Origin: Acidobacteriota bacterium
Lineage (GTDB): Bacteria; Acidobacteriota; Thermoanaerobaculia; UBA5066
Direction of reading: 5' to 3'
DNA: 64,000 nt
Assembly: GCA_008363385.1 (NCBI GenBank)
Contig: RHKY01000007.1
Span: 62,001 to 126,000, forward strand
Shown here: one piece after another, positions 14,667-23,195 of the stretch
Numbering within the stretch: the stretch's first letter is position 1
Layout: each line of letters begins with the position of its first letter
Program-made: the position numbers and the translations under genes
Notes under the pieces: model-generated
The model's input: only the letters and a program-made list of their open reading frames with translations
What the model was told of the DNA's origin: nothing
Databases searched by the model: none

Positions 14667-16780
14667 GCCGCGTCCGCCTCGCCCTGGCCGGCTGGGCGGC
14701 CGTCGTCCTCCTCGCCGCGGCCGTCCCGTACCGTGACTTCCTCTCCGACCGGGTCCCGGTGGGGCGCGACCTCGTCCACTACTTCTACCCGATGAAGGCG
14801 CACCTGGGCGAGGCGGTCCGGCAGGGCGAGCTGCCCCTCGTCGACCGCTTCCGGTGGGGGGGCGCGCCGCTCCTGGGCGCTCCGGGGGCGGCGGCCTTCT
14901 ACCCGGGGAACGTCCTCTTCGTCGTCCTGCCCCTGGGCGCGGCGATGAAGGCCTGGATGCTCGCGCACCTCGCCGTCGCCGTCGCCGGCTTCGCGGCGCT
15001 CTCGCGCCGCCTGGGGCTCGGCTCGGCGTGGTCCTGGGCGGCTGGCCTCCTCTACGGCCTCTCCGGTGTCTCCGTCTCGGCGATGCCGTTCTGCGGAATG
15101 GCCTCGGGGCTCGCCTGGATTCCCTGGCTCGCCGCCGCCGTCCTCGACCTCCGTCGCCGACCTTCGCGCCAGGCAGCCGCGCGTGCGGGTCTGGCCGGAG
15201 CGCTGGTTCTGCTCGGCGCGCCTCCCGAGGCGGTCGTCCACGCCGTGGCGATCTCGGCCTTCCTCTTCGCGGCGCCTGCCGTCGTGGGACCTGGGGGAGG
15301 AACGCCGGGGCCTCCGGCCGCACCGTTCCGAGCGAGGCTCGGCCACGCCGTCGTGGCCGCGGCGCTGGCCGGAGCGCTCGCGGCGCCCGCGCTCGCGGCC
15401 GCCTTCCGGGCGCAGTCCGGCGGCGTGCGGGAGGGGGGTGTCCGGAACGAGGAGTGGGCCGCGCTCGGGAGCTTCCCCGCGGCGAGGCTCCCGGAGCTGG
15501 TCCGCGACTCCGCCGTAGCCGACTGGTCCCGGGTCCTTCAGGCGCCGGGGGTCGAGGGCTACCCCTACTTCCCCTCGGTGACGCCTGGCCGCGTGACGCT
15601 CCTCCTGGTGATCGCCGGGATGGTGGCTGGCAGGAGGCGCGCGGTCCTCCCGCTCGTCCTGGCCTCGTCCGGAGTCCTCCTCGCCCTGGGCCCGGCCACG
15701 CCGGTGTGGCGGGGGGCGATCCGGCTCCTCCCGCCGCTCGCCGCGTTCCGCTACCCGGAGAAGCACCTGGTCCTCTGGGCCTTCGGCACGGCCTGGCTGG
15801 CAGCGCTCGGCCTGGCCCTCGTCTCGACGCGCCTCTCCGCCCGCGCGTCGGCGGTGGCCCTCCCCGCTCTCGTCCTGGCGGTCCTCCTCGACCGAGGGTC
15901 GACCGCCCGCGGGCTGATGCCGACGGCCGAGGCGAGAGTCCTGACCGAACCGCCGCCCGTCCTGGCCCCGATCCTCCCCCCGGCCCCTTCGCCCGCCTCG
16001 CCCCCGCGTCTCTTCCACCGGGACAGCCTCGTCCCGGTGCCGGTCTACGACGTGGCCGACCTCCCAGCGGCCCTGGCGACGGGGCGCCAGACCGCCGCCC
16101 CGGCGTACGCGTCGCTCTTCGGCGTCGCCTACGTCTTCGAGCTCGACTACGACCTGACCCTCCCGCGCGAGGCGTACGAGTGGCTGCGGCTCCTGTCGAA
16201 GGCCGCGAGAGCGGAGAACCCTGTCCCGCGGCGGATGGTCCGCAACGTAGGGGCGGCCGCGGTCCTCTCGAGCCGGCCGGGAGCGGACGGGCGCTTCCGG
16301 CCTCTCCTCGAGGCCGTGCCCGACCCGGTCCCGCCATGGCGGTTCGTCTCGCGCGTCGTGACGGACCCGAACGGCCTCCGGCTCTTCGGGCGGATGCTGG
16401 AGGAGGGGGCGCCGGCAGACGTCGCGTGGGTCCTCGGCGGTCCCGGGCCGGTGGAGAGGGACGCCGCCCCGGGGAGGGTCCTCGCCGTGAGCGACCGGCC
16501 CTCCGGCCTGACTCTCCGAGTCGAGGTCGACGGTCCCGGGAACGGCGTCCTCTTCCTCTCCCGGCTGAAGGCGGCCGCCGAGGACGCCGCGGTGGACGGA
16601 GCGCCGGTGCCGGTCGCCGACGCGGGGTTCGGCTTCGCGGCGCTGGAGGTCCCGCCGGGCCGTCACGTGGTCACGGCGCGCCCTTCGACCGGGTGGGTAA
16701 GATCCGCTCTCGTGCCCTCCGCCCTCGCGCTCCTCCTCGTCGGCCTCGCCCTCGTCCCGCCGCGCCGGGGGGCCGCGTGA
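14663..16780 (+). CDS. YfhO-like large membrane protein (GT-C type), second of a tandem pair
   Basis: The 705-residue product parallels its upstream neighbour. It starts with a membrane helix, then has 'GRDLVHYFYPMKAHLGEAV' and GELPLVDRFRWGGAPL, about a dozen membrane segments, and a beta-rich extracytoplasmic C-terminal part closing with a membrane helix and basic residues. A shared FRYPEK motif occurs in the middle of both proteins (FARYPEK in the first), supporting common ancestry. The TTG start at 14663 overlaps the previous TGA (TTGA). A transferase in the same surface-glycan pathway is the best inference; donor and acceptor are not visible. Confidence 0.7.
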   Translation: MSRVRLALAGWAAVVLLAAAVPYRDFLSDRVPVGRDLVHYFYPMKAHLGEAVRQGELPLVDRFRWGGAPLLGAPGAAAFYPGNVLFVVLPLGAAMKAWMLAHLAVAVAGFAALSRRLGLGSAWSWAAGLLYGLSGVSVSAMPFCGMASGLAWIPWLAAAVLDLRRRPSRQAAARAGLAGALVLLGAPPEAVVHAVAISAFLFAAPAVVGPGGGTPGPPAAPFRARLGHAVVAAALAGALAAPALAAAFRAQSGGVREGGVRNEEWAALGSFPAARLPELVRDSAVADWSRVLQAPGVEGYPYFPSVTPGRVTLLLVIAGMVAGRRRAVLPLVLASSGVLLALGPATPVWRGAIRLLPPLAAFRYPEKHLVLWAFGTAWLAALGLALVSTRLSARASAVALPALVLAVLLDRGSTARGLMPTAEARVLTEPPPVLAPILPPAPSPASPPRLFHRDSLVPVPVYDVADLPAALATGRQTAAPAYASLFGVAYVFELDYDLTLPREAYEWLRLLSKAARAENPVPRRMVRNVGAAAVLSSRPGADGRFRPLLEAVPDPVPPWRFVSRVVTDPNGLRLFGRMLEEGAPADVAWVLGGPGPVERDAAPGRVLAVSDRPSGLTLRVEVDGPGNGVLFLSRLKAAAEDAAVDGAPVPVADAGFGFAALEVPPGRHVVTARPSTGWVRSALVPSALALLLVGLALVPPRRGAA

Positions 16781-18198
16781 GCCTCGGCCGCGACGCGCGC
16801 CGCAGGCTCGCCCTCTACGGCGGTGCGGCCGTCGTGGCGGCGCTCGTCCTCGTGCTCCCCCGCCTCGTCACGAGGCTGGGGCCGCGCACGAAGGTGAAGG
16901 TCTTCGACTACGAGGCGGCCGAGAGGCACGAGGCCTCGCGCGTCCTGGTCGAGTACCTCCGGATCGACACGCAGAACCCGCCCGGCCGGACGGTCGAGGC
17001 CGTGGAGATGTGGAAGCGCCTCTTCGACTGCGAGGGGATCCCCTACGAGGTGGTGGGGGACGACCCCGAGAGGCCGATCTTCGTCGCCCGGATGCGGGGG
17101 CGGCAGCCGGGCGAGGCGCTCTGCCTCCTCCACCACATGGACGTCTACGCGCCGGGGGACCTCGCGAAGTGGCACCAGCCCCCCTTCGCGGGCCGGATGG
17201 GCGAGCGGGAGGACCGCCCGTACCTCTACGGCCGGGGCGCCATCGACATGAAGAACATCGGGGTCGCGAACTGGTGGGCGATGGCGCAGCTGGCGCGCAG
17301 CGGCGTCGTCCCCTCGCGCGACGTCGTCTTCGTGGCAGAGCCGGAGGAGGAGTCGATCCGGCCGGAGCGCGGGATCGGCTGGGTCGTCGAGAACCGCCCC
17401 GACCTCCTCGAGGGGGTGACCGACTTCTTCAACGAGGGAGGGGTCAACGAGGTGATCGCCTCGGAGATCGAGCGGTTCGGCGTCGAGGTCCTCCAGAAGG
17501 GGACATGGGGGATGACGGTCACCGCCCCGTCCAAGGAGCCGCTCGAGGAGCTGAAGGCGTTCCTCGCCGAGCGGGACCGGGAGCTCCCGTTCCGTCTGAT
17601 CCCGGAGGTGGTGGAGTTCCTGCGGTTCATCGGCCCCTCGCGCGGGGACATGTGGGGGAGGCTCGTCCTCTACCCCGAGCGGCTCTTCGGGACGAACGAC
17701 CCCCGGCTCCCGACCATGCCCGACGTCTACCGCTCGCTCGTGAAGGACTCCCTCTACTGCGGGGAGCCGAAGCCCGCCGAGGGCGGCTTTGCGGTCGACG
17801 TGGTGGCGACGTACCTCCCCGGCAGCTCCGTGGCGGACGGCCTGTCGGTCATGGAGGGGTGGCTGAAGGAGCGGGGCCTCTCCCGCCGCCTCCGGTTCGT
17901 CTCGAAGGACTCGCGGCCGACGCCGAGGCAGGGGCGCGCCTGGGAGGCGCTGACCCGGGCGCTGGAGCTGGACCCGACCGGGGCGCAGGTGGGGACCTAC
18001 GTGCTGAGCGGCTCGTACACCAACTCCAGCTGGCTCCGGGACCGCGGCTACAGGGCGTACGGGGTCTCGGCCTTCAACATCAACATCTACGACGCCGCCA
18101 AGGCCCACACCGTCAACGAGCGGATCCTCCTCCCGGACTTCGTGGACGGGGTGGAGCGGATGGACCGGATCCTGCGGGAATGGGCCACGGCGCCGTAG
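16777..18198 (+). CDS. M20 family metallopeptidase/deacylase, membrane-anchored
   Basis: The 473-residue product has a single N-terminal membrane helix (~9-27) followed by an M20 fold. Metal ligands are visible in LLHHMDVY (His and Asp), YGRGAIDMKN (bridging Asp), EPEEES (catalytic Glu and metal Glu) and a late His in AKAHTVNE. It is a di-zinc exopeptidase or amide hydrolase, probably acting outside the cytoplasmic membrane because of the anchor. Related enzymes are carboxypeptidase G2/ArgE-like; substrate unknown. The GTG start overlaps the YfhO-like stop by 4 nt, so it is the last gene of the glycan operon, though an unrelated enzymatic role is possible. Confidence 0.87.
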   Translation: MSLGRDARRRLALYGGAAVVAALVLVLPRLVTRLGPRTKVKVFDYEAAERHEASRVLVEYLRIDTQNPPGRTVEAVEMWKRLFDCEGIPYEVVGDDPERPIFVARMRGRQPGEALCLLHHMDVYAPGDLAKWHQPPFAGRMGEREDRPYLYGRGAIDMKNIGVANWWAMAQLARSGVVPSRDVVFVAEPEEESIRPERGIGWVVENRPDLLEGVTDFFNEGGVNEVIASEIERFGVEVLQKGTWGMTVTAPSKEPLEELKAFLAERDRELPFRLIPEVVEFLRFIGPSRGDMWGRLVLYPERLFGTNDPRLPTMPDVYRSLVKDSLYCGEPKPAEGGFAVDVVATYLPGSSVADGLSVMEGWLKERGLSRRLRFVSKDSRPTPRQGRAWEALTRALELDPTGAQVGTYVLSGSYTNSSWLRDRGYRAYGVSAFNINIYDAAKAHTVNERILLPDFVDGVERMDRILREWATAP

Positions 18199-18208
18199 CT
18201 GGCTCGAG

Positions 18209-18216
18209 AAAGGAGG
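18209..18216 (+). promoter_or_regulatory. Strong Shine-Dalgarno site of the selenoprotein gene
   Basis: AAAGGAGG lies 7 nt before the GTG at 18224. It fixes the start upstream of the in-frame UGA and shows that the codons before the UGA are meant to be translated. Confidence 0.8.
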
Positions 18217-18223
18217 CCGGGAG

Positions 18224-18556
18224 GTGAAGGTCGACTTCTACTACCACCGCCAGGGGTGAACGAGCTGCGCACGCACCCGTGAGGTGCTGGACGCGGGGAA
18301 GACCGAGGTCGCCACGACGCGGCTCGCGAAGAAGGAGCCCCTCGGCGACGCCGACGTGCGGAGGCTCCTCGCCTCCGTGGACGAGGTCCTCGTCGCCAAG
18401 GGGAAGGGGCTCCGCAGGCTCTCCGCCGGCGGGGCGACGCTCGCGGACCTGAAGGGGCCGACCGGGAGCTTCCGCGCTCCCATGCTGAAGGCCGGCCGCC
18501 GCCTCCTCGTCGGCTTCAGCGCCGGGGCGCTCTCCGAGCTCCTCGGGAAGCGCTGA
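18224..18556 (+). CDS. ArsC/Spx-family thioredoxin-fold selenoprotein (UGA = Sec12)
   Basis: Read through the in-frame TGA at 18257-18259, the product is 110 residues. It opens VKVDFYYHRQG, then the UGA codon, then TSCARTREVL, which matches the Spx/ArsC beginning (first strand, then a CTSC redox motif). The UGA stands exactly where the first redox Cys belongs, giving Sec-Thr-Ser-Cys (U12, C15). Downstream the frame is uninterrupted to a TGA at 18554-18556. The UGA is followed by a SECIS-like hairpin and preceded by a near-perfect Shine-Dalgarno site. NCBI annotation recognises an 'ArsC family (seleno)protein' group, which this fits. A redox or reductase role in the cytosol is likely; the substrate (arsenate, thiol or other) is not defined. 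The stop is 9 nt from a convergent gene. The alternative, a pseudogene with a nonsense mutation, is less likely given the precise position. Confidence 0.85.
18260..18295 (+). promoter_or_regulatory. Putative bacterial SECIS element
   Basis: Thirteen nt after the UGA, a perfect 5-bp stem GCACC/GGTGC (18273-18277 with 18283-18287) closes a loop CGTGA containing the G-U typical of bacterial SECIS apical loops. A lower GCG/CGC helix (18267-18269 with 18292-18294) may extend it. The loop G is about 20 nt from the UGA, within the usual distance for SelB-dependent recoding. All of it lies in coding sequence, as expected in bacteria. Confidence 0.7.
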
Positions 18557-18565
18557 AGAGCGCGG

Positions 18566-18949
18566 CTACGCGCCCTTCCTCGCCCGGAGGCTCCGCGCGA
18601 CGAGCCCGAGCCCGGCCGCCAGGAGGCCGAGCATCATCAGCGTGTTGAAGAGGCTCGTCGGGACGAAGTAGATCCTCAGGTTCGTGATGATCCCGGCCAC
18701 GATGATGACGGTCCCCAGACCCGTCAGGACCCAGCCGGGGATCGACTTGCCGTCGAAGAAGAGGAACCCGATCCCGATCAGGAGCGGGACGAGCGTCAGG
18801 CCGAAGGCGTTCCCCCCGAACCACGAGAAGAAGCCGGAGTGGACCTCGACCTGCTGCGTCAGCAGGTAGGCGCCGGCCGTCGCCATCGCCAGGCCGAGGA
18901 AGAAGCTCCCGATGCCGCCGGGCGTGCCGCCCGCGCCCTTCACGTCCAT
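18566..18949 (-). CDS. Small membrane protein of unknown function
   Basis: The 127-residue product has a short glycine-rich N-terminus and about four predicted membrane helices (around residues 10-27, 40-58, 66-85 and 98-115), ending in a basic cytoplasmic tail. No domain is recognised. The start at 18949 is supported by a TAACAT hexamer 7 nt upstream and no Shine-Dalgarno sequence. It converges on the selenoprotein gene and follows the penicillin acylase gene by 23 nt, so it may be read both from its own promoter and from the acylase transcript. Confidence 0.65.
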   Translation of the reverse strand: MDVKGAGGTPGGIGSFFLGLAMATAGAYLLTQQVEVHSGFFSWFGGNAFGLTLVPLLIGIGFLFFDGKSIPGWVLTGLGTVIIVAGIITNLRIYFVPTSLFNTLMMLGLLAAGLGLVARSLRARKGA

Positions 18950-18956
18950 GGAGGGG

Positions 18957-18962
18957 ATGTTA
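18957..18962 (-). promoter_or_regulatory. -10-like hexamer for the small membrane protein (leaderless type)
   Basis: The reverse strand reads TAACAT, ending exactly 7 nt before the ATG at 18949. Confidence 0.55.
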
Positions 18963-18972
18963 CGACGCGGCG

Positions 18973-21273
18973 TCAGGGCCGGAAGACGAGCGGGTCGCCT
19001 TCGGACGGGCGGGCCAGCCGCGTGAGCTCCCCGGACGGGTCCCCGTCGAGCCACGGCCGGAGCTGGTCCAGCCGGTGGGGCGAGCCGAGGTGCCCGGAGG
19101 CCCCGAACGGGACGACGAGCGTGGCTTCGTCGGGGGAGCCCCAGTCGAGGACGAAGCGCATCGAGGGCCCCGAGCGGCGCCCCGACGCACGGACCGTCTG
19201 AGGGGCACCCTCCTGCGGCGGAGAGGGCGGGTCGAAGAGCCACGACAGGCCCGGGACCCAGCCGAGCGGGTGCCTGACCGCCAGCGCGTTGGCCTTCCCC
19301 CACCGCCACGAGCGCCAGTCGGCGCCCTCCGACTTCGAGAGGTCGGCGAGCGCGGCGCCGGCCACCCGGCGCAGGAACGCGGGCTTCTCGCCCAGCCCCG
19401 CGCGGGCGAACGCGGCCTCGTCGGAGGCGAGGAGGTCGTTCCAGATCTCCTCGTCGAGGCTCCGGCGCCAGCCGTCCACCTTCCAGGCCGCGAGCGCCTC
19501 GCGCCTCAGCGTCCGCCGGAGGCTCCGGGCCACGAGGAAGAGCGGGGAGTCCTTCGACGCGCGGCCGTCCCACCCCTCGAAGGCGGCCGCGAGGTCGGCG
19601 GGCAGGTACGGGCGGAACGCCAGCGCGAGCTCGCGGAGGGGCGCCGAGACCGCGTCGAGCTGGATCGCCTCCATCGCGGCGCGGTCCAGCTTCCGGCCCT
19701 CCTCGTGCGCCTTCCGGAGGAGGTCCCGGATCCGCCGCGCGCGGGTCGGGCTCGCCCAGTCCGTTGCGACGGGGACGGGGAAGGAGGTCCCGACCGTCCG
19801 CTGGTTGGCGGTGACGACGAAGCCCTCGGGAGGGTCGACGAGGCGCGGCATCTCGGCGGGGGCGAGGTAGCCCCGCCACGCGTTCTCCGGGTCGCGCCCG
19901 TCGTACGGGAGGCTTCCGTCCGTGCCGGGCCGCCGCCGCGGGACGAGCCCCGCGGCCCGCCACCCGATCCGCCCGTCGCGCGTGGCGAAGACGACGTTCT
20001 GGGGCGGGCCGGTGAAGCGGTCGAGGGCTGCCATCAGCTCGTCGGTCGAGGCGGCGGTCATGACGCCCGCCGTCGGGAGGCGCAGGCTCCGGGGGTCGAG
20101 CGCGGTCCAGCGGAGGGCGAGGCCGGGCGCCACGAGGGGACCGATCGAGGTCTCCTCGACGATCTGCCGCTCCACGCCGCCGCCCCTCAGGCGGATCGCC
20201 TCCTCCCGCCGTGTCACGGGCTCGAGCGCGTCCCCGCGGCGGACCCGGTCCCCCTCGCGCGTCTCGCGGTAGAGGTCCTGCTCGTCGGCCATCAGGTTCG
20301 TGAAGGCCCACGCGACCTGGTCGTTCCGCCCCAGGACGACGCCGGGAAGGCCCGGGAGGGTCACCCCCTCCACGAGCCTGCCGCCGACGACGAACCTCAT
20401 CGGGAGCCAGATCCCCGGGATCGAGTGCCCGAGGTGGGGGTCGTTGGCCAGGAGCGGCTTGCCGCTCGCGGTCAGCGCGCCGGAGACGGCCCAGCCGTTC
20501 GAGCCGGCGACGGCGCCCTCGTCGTCGTCGCCTTCGCCCTCCGGCGCCGGGAGGCGAGCGCCCGCCGCCGTGACGACGGGCAGCCCCGGCGGCAGGAGCG
20601 GCACCCCGTCCGGGACGAGGACGACGTCGTCGCGCGTGGCCCGCGGGAGGAGGAACGCCTGGAGCGACGGGGGGAGCGTGGACAGCGACTCCGCCGCCCG
20701 CTCGTCCTCCCAGGTGGAGGTCAGCTCCTCCCACATCAGGAGGAGGACGAGGAGCGAGTCGGACGGGCGGAACGGGCGGGGAGAGACCCGGAGGAGCGAG
20801 AGCTCGGCGCCCCAGCGCCCCGGGCGGGCGCGAAGGAACGTGTTCACGCCGTCGGCGTACGCCTCCAGGTGCCGCCGCTCCTCCGCCGGCAGGAGCGGGA
20901 CCGCCGCCTCCGCCACGCCCGCGAAGCCGTAGACGCGCCGCTGCCGGTCCAGCGGGAGCGCGGCCTTCCCGAACAGCTCCGAAAGCTCGCCCGAGGCCGA
21001 CCGCCGGGAGAGCTCCAGCTGGAACATCCGCTCCCGGGCGGTGACGTAGCCCTGGACGCGGAAGGCGTCGTCCACCGAGCCCGCCGCGACGGTGGGGACC
21101 CCGCGGTCGTCGACGTCGACCCGGACGGGGGCGGAGAGGCCCGGGATCCCCGGCGTCTCGACGCCGGGGAGGTTTCGTTGGAGGAGCCAGCCGAGCGCCA
21201 GGCCTGCGGCGGCGGCTGCGCCGAGGGCGAGGAGCGCGACGGACCGGAGGAGGCGGAGGGAGGGACGCGGCAC
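18973..21273 (-). CDS. Penicillin acylase family Ntn-hydrolase
   Basis: The 766-residue product has a signal/anchor helix (residues ~8-30) and the order of a penicillin amidase precursor: alpha part, a spacer rich in acidic residues (EGEGDDDEG), then GSNGWAV. The Ser of SNxW would become the N-terminal nucleophile after autocatalytic cleavage. LLANDPHLG follows, binding the oxyanion/calcium region as in the family. It probably acts in the periplasm on N-acyl compounds such as acyl-homoserine lactones, lipopeptides or beta-lactams; the sequence does not decide which. The length is usual. The GTG start is supported by a TACCCT hexamer 7 nt upstream. Confidence 0.9.
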   Translation of the reverse strand: MPRPSLRLLRSVALLALGAAAAAGLALGWLLQRNLPGVETPGIPGLSAPVRVDVDDRGVPTVAAGSVDDAFRVQGYVTARERMFQLELSRRSASGELSELFGKAALPLDRQRRVYGFAGVAEAAVPLLPAEERRHLEAYADGVNTFLRARPGRWGAELSLLRVSPRPFRPSDSLLVLLLMWEELTSTWEDERAAESLSTLPPSLQAFLLPRATRDDVVLVPDGVPLLPPGLPVVTAAGARLPAPEGEGDDDEGAVAGSNGWAVSGALTASGKPLLANDPHLGHSIPGIWLPMRFVVGGRLVEGVTLPGLPGVVLGRNDQVAWAFTNLMADEQDLYRETREGDRVRRGDALEPVTRREEAIRLRGGGVERQIVEETSIGPLVAPGLALRWTALDPRSLRLPTAGVMTAASTDELMAALDRFTGPPQNVVFATRDGRIGWRAAGLVPRRRPGTDGSLPYDGRDPENAWRGYLAPAEMPRLVDPPEGFVVTANQRTVGTSFPVPVATDWASPTRARRIRDLLRKAHEEGRKLDRAAMEAIQLDAVSAPLRELALAFRPYLPADLAAAFEGWDGRASKDSPLFLVARSLRRTLRREALAAWKVDGWRRSLDEEIWNDLLASDEAAFARAGLGEKPAFLRRVAGAALADLSKSEGADWRSWRWGKANALAVRHPLGWVPGLSWLFDPPSPPQEGAPQTVRASGRRSGPSMRFVLDWGSPDEATLVVPFGASGHLGSPHRLDQLRPWLDGDPSGELTRLARPSEGDPLVFRP

Positions 21274-21280
21274 GGCCGGG

Positions 21281-21286
21281 AGGGTA
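21281..21286 (-). promoter_or_regulatory. -10-like hexamer for the penicillin acylase gene (leaderless type)
   Basis: The reverse strand reads TACCCT, ending exactly 7 nt before the GTG at 21273. Confidence 0.5.
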
Positions 21287-21349
21287 AGCCGAGCGGCCGG
21301 CCGCGCGGAAGAGTCGAAGGCGTTACTCGGGCGGGCACGGGGCCGTGCC

Positions 21350-21355
21350 TATACT
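21350..21355 (+). promoter_or_regulatory. -10-like hexamer for the GT-C-like gene (leaderless type)
   Basis: TATACT, a near-consensus -10, ends 6 nt before a TTG at 21362 that opens the downstream reading frame. No -35 or Shine-Dalgarno sequence is evident. Confidence 0.6.
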
Positions 21356-21361
21356 CGAGGC

Positions 21362-23179
21362 TTGCCCGCGCGTCTCGTCTTCGGGGCTCTCCTGGACGGC
21401 GGCGCCGCCGTGGCCCTCCTCGCGGCCGTCTCGCTGGTCGGCTACGCTCTTCTGCCAGGAAGCCTCCGGGGCCGCCGGTCCGAGCTCGCGATCCCCCTCT
21501 CGGTCTCGATCGGGGCGGGGGCGGCTGGCCTGGCGGTCTGGCTCGCGGGCTCGCTCGCCGGGACGCGTTCCGTGCTGCCGCTCCTCGCGGTCGCCGTTCT
21601 CGTCTCGCTCCAGAGGGCACGCGCGTTCGCGGGCGACCTCTGCCGGGTCGGCCGGCGTCTGGCCGCCCTGTCGCGACGGGCCCCGGTCCTCTCGGTCCTC
21701 CTCGTCGCCGCCGCGCTGACGCCGCTCCCTCAGCTCCTCCTGCCGCTCGTCGATTCCGACGGCGTCCGCTACCACGTCGCCCTCCCGAAGCTCTTCGTCC
21801 TGACGGGCCGCGTGTTCTTCTATCCCTGGAGCGTCCACGCCGCCCTGCCGCAGGGAACGGAGATGCTCTACCTGGCCGGGCTCCTCCTTCGGTCCGGCGA
21901 GACCGCGAAGTGGCTCCACTACGGGTTCTTCCTCGCGACCCTGGCCGGGCTCGCCCTCGCCGTCCACCGCGGGAAGGGGCTTCGGCAGGCCGCGCTCGTC
22001 GCCCCGCTCCTGTACGCGACGAGCCCCGCGGTCGCGGCGGTCGCTCCCGCTGCGTTCGTCGACCACGCCGTCGCCTTCCACGTGGTGGTGGCGACGCTCT
22101 GCGTGGCCCGCGGCCGGCTCGCCGGGGCCAGCTTCGCGCTCGGGGCGGCGCTCGCCGCCAAGCCGACTGCCGGTCCGGCGGCGCTCGGGCTGCTGGGCGC
22201 AGCGGTCGTGCGCGCCCCTCGAGGGCGGCGGCTGGTCACGGCGGGCCTCTTCCTCTGCGGGACGGTCGCCTTCGTCCTGCCCCTCTCCGTCCGGAACCTC
22301 CTCGCCACCGGGGACCCGGTGTACCCGGTCGGTCACGTCCTGGTCGGGGCGCCGGTCCCGGGAGTCTCCGAGGAATCCCAGCGCAAGACCACGCGGTGGA
22401 CCGAGGGCGGGGGCGGAGGACCGGTCGGGATCGCCTGGTTCCCGGGCCCCGGCCTGCGCGCGGAAGACGCGGCGGGGGGGCATCTCCTGGCCGTCCTGGC
22501 CGGCGCGCCCCTTCTCCTCCGCCGCCGAGGGGCCCGGCCGTTCCTCGCGGTGGGCGGCGCGACGCTGGGCGTGGCGCTCTTCCTCAGTCCGCCGGCCTGG
22601 TACCTCCTCCCGCTCTTCGCTTCCCTGGCCGCTTGCGGTGGCCTTCTCGCCGCCTCCCTCCGCAGGCCGTGGGGTGCCCTCGTGGCCGGCCTCCTCGTGG
22701 CCCCGGGGCTCGTGACGACGGCGCGGGCCGGGCTCGAGTCCTTCTCACCGGTTCCTCTGCTGACGGGGCGCGTTTCGCGCGAGGAGTTCCTGGAGCGGGC
22801 CGTCCCGGGGTACCGGGCGGCCGCCCTCCTGCGCCGCTTCGAGGGAGAGGCGGTCATGGCGGTCGACTTCCCGGCGCCGTACTACCTCGACCGGCCCTGG
22901 GTCGCGGAGGGCCTCCTGGACGAGCCCGTTCTCCGGAGCTGGATGCGCGAGACGGACTCGGCCGACGACCTGCTCCTCCGGCTCCGCCTCCTGAGGGTGA
23001 GGCACCTCCTCGTGACGCCCGGGTACGGAGGGGGCTCGTCGGTCTCGATGCTCCCGCTCGCGCCCGTCCCGGAGAAGGTGCCGCTGGCCGCCGCGCTCAG
23101 GTCGCGGCTGCGCCTGCTCGGGTCCGTCGACGGAGTGGACCTGTACGAGGTGCCGGACGCGGGGAGGCTCGGGCCCTAG
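21362..23179 (+). CDS. Multi-spanning membrane protein, GT-C glycosyltransferase-like
   Basis: The 605-residue product has about twelve predicted membrane segments and a soluble C-terminal part (~500-605). The segment SDGVRYHVALPK in the first large loop, and RNLLATGDPVYP after the middle, are typical of lipid-linked-sugar GT-C proteins in which an Asp-x-x-x-Tyr-His pattern replaces the usual DE motif. Transfer of a sugar outside the membrane is inferred; the acceptor is unknown. I chose the TTG at 21362 because a near-consensus TATACT lies 6 nt upstream and the first membrane helix begins soon after. The longer upstream frame would run through the divergent promoter region. Confidence 0.65.
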   Translation: MPARLVFGALLDGGAAVALLAAVSLVGYALLPGSLRGRRSELAIPLSVSIGAGAAGLAVWLAGSLAGTRSVLPLLAVAVLVSLQRARAFAGDLCRVGRRLAALSRRAPVLSVLLVAAALTPLPQLLLPLVDSDGVRYHVALPKLFVLTGRVFFYPWSVHAALPQGTEMLYLAGLLLRSGETAKWLHYGFFLATLAGLALAVHRGKGLRQAALVAPLLYATSPAVAAVAPAAFVDHAVAFHVVVATLCVARGRLAGASFALGAALAAKPTAGPAALGLLGAAVVRAPRGRRLVTAGLFLCGTVAFVLPLSVRNLLATGDPVYPVGHVLVGAPVPGVSEESQRKTTRWTEGGGGGPVGIAWFPGPGLRAEDAAGGHLLAVLAGAPLLLRRRGARPFLAVGGATLGVALFLSPPAWYLLPLFASLAACGGLLAASLRRPWGALVAGLLVAPGLVTTARAGLESFSPVPLLTGRVSREEFLERAVPGYRAAALLRRFEGEAVMAVDFPAPYYLDRPWVAEGLLDEPVLRSWMRETDSADDLLLRLRLLRVRHLLVTPGYGGGSSVSMLPLAPVPEKVPLAAALRSRLRLLGSVDGVDLYEVPDAGRLGP

Positions 23180-23182
23180 CCC

Positions 23183-23188
23183 TAGAAT
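23183..23188 (+). promoter_or_regulatory. -10-like hexamer for the MoxR gene (leaderless type)
   Basis: TAGAAT ends exactly 7 nt before the ATG at 23196 and begins 4 nt after the stop of the preceding gene. Confidence 0.55.
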
Positions 23189-23195
23189 CCCCCCG

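Noticed and set aside
12147-16337. Very long reverse-strand open frame (about 1400 codons) across the YfhO-like genes
   Set aside because: Low-complexity Arg/Gly/Pro-rich translation with no motifs, antisense to two convincing membrane protein genes; a by-product of high GC.
18284-18556. 90-residue ORF starting at a GTG after the in-frame UGA
   Set aside because: It has no ribosome site, and it would discard the redox motif and the first beta strand of the fold. The full frame from 18224 through the UGA explains the sequence better.
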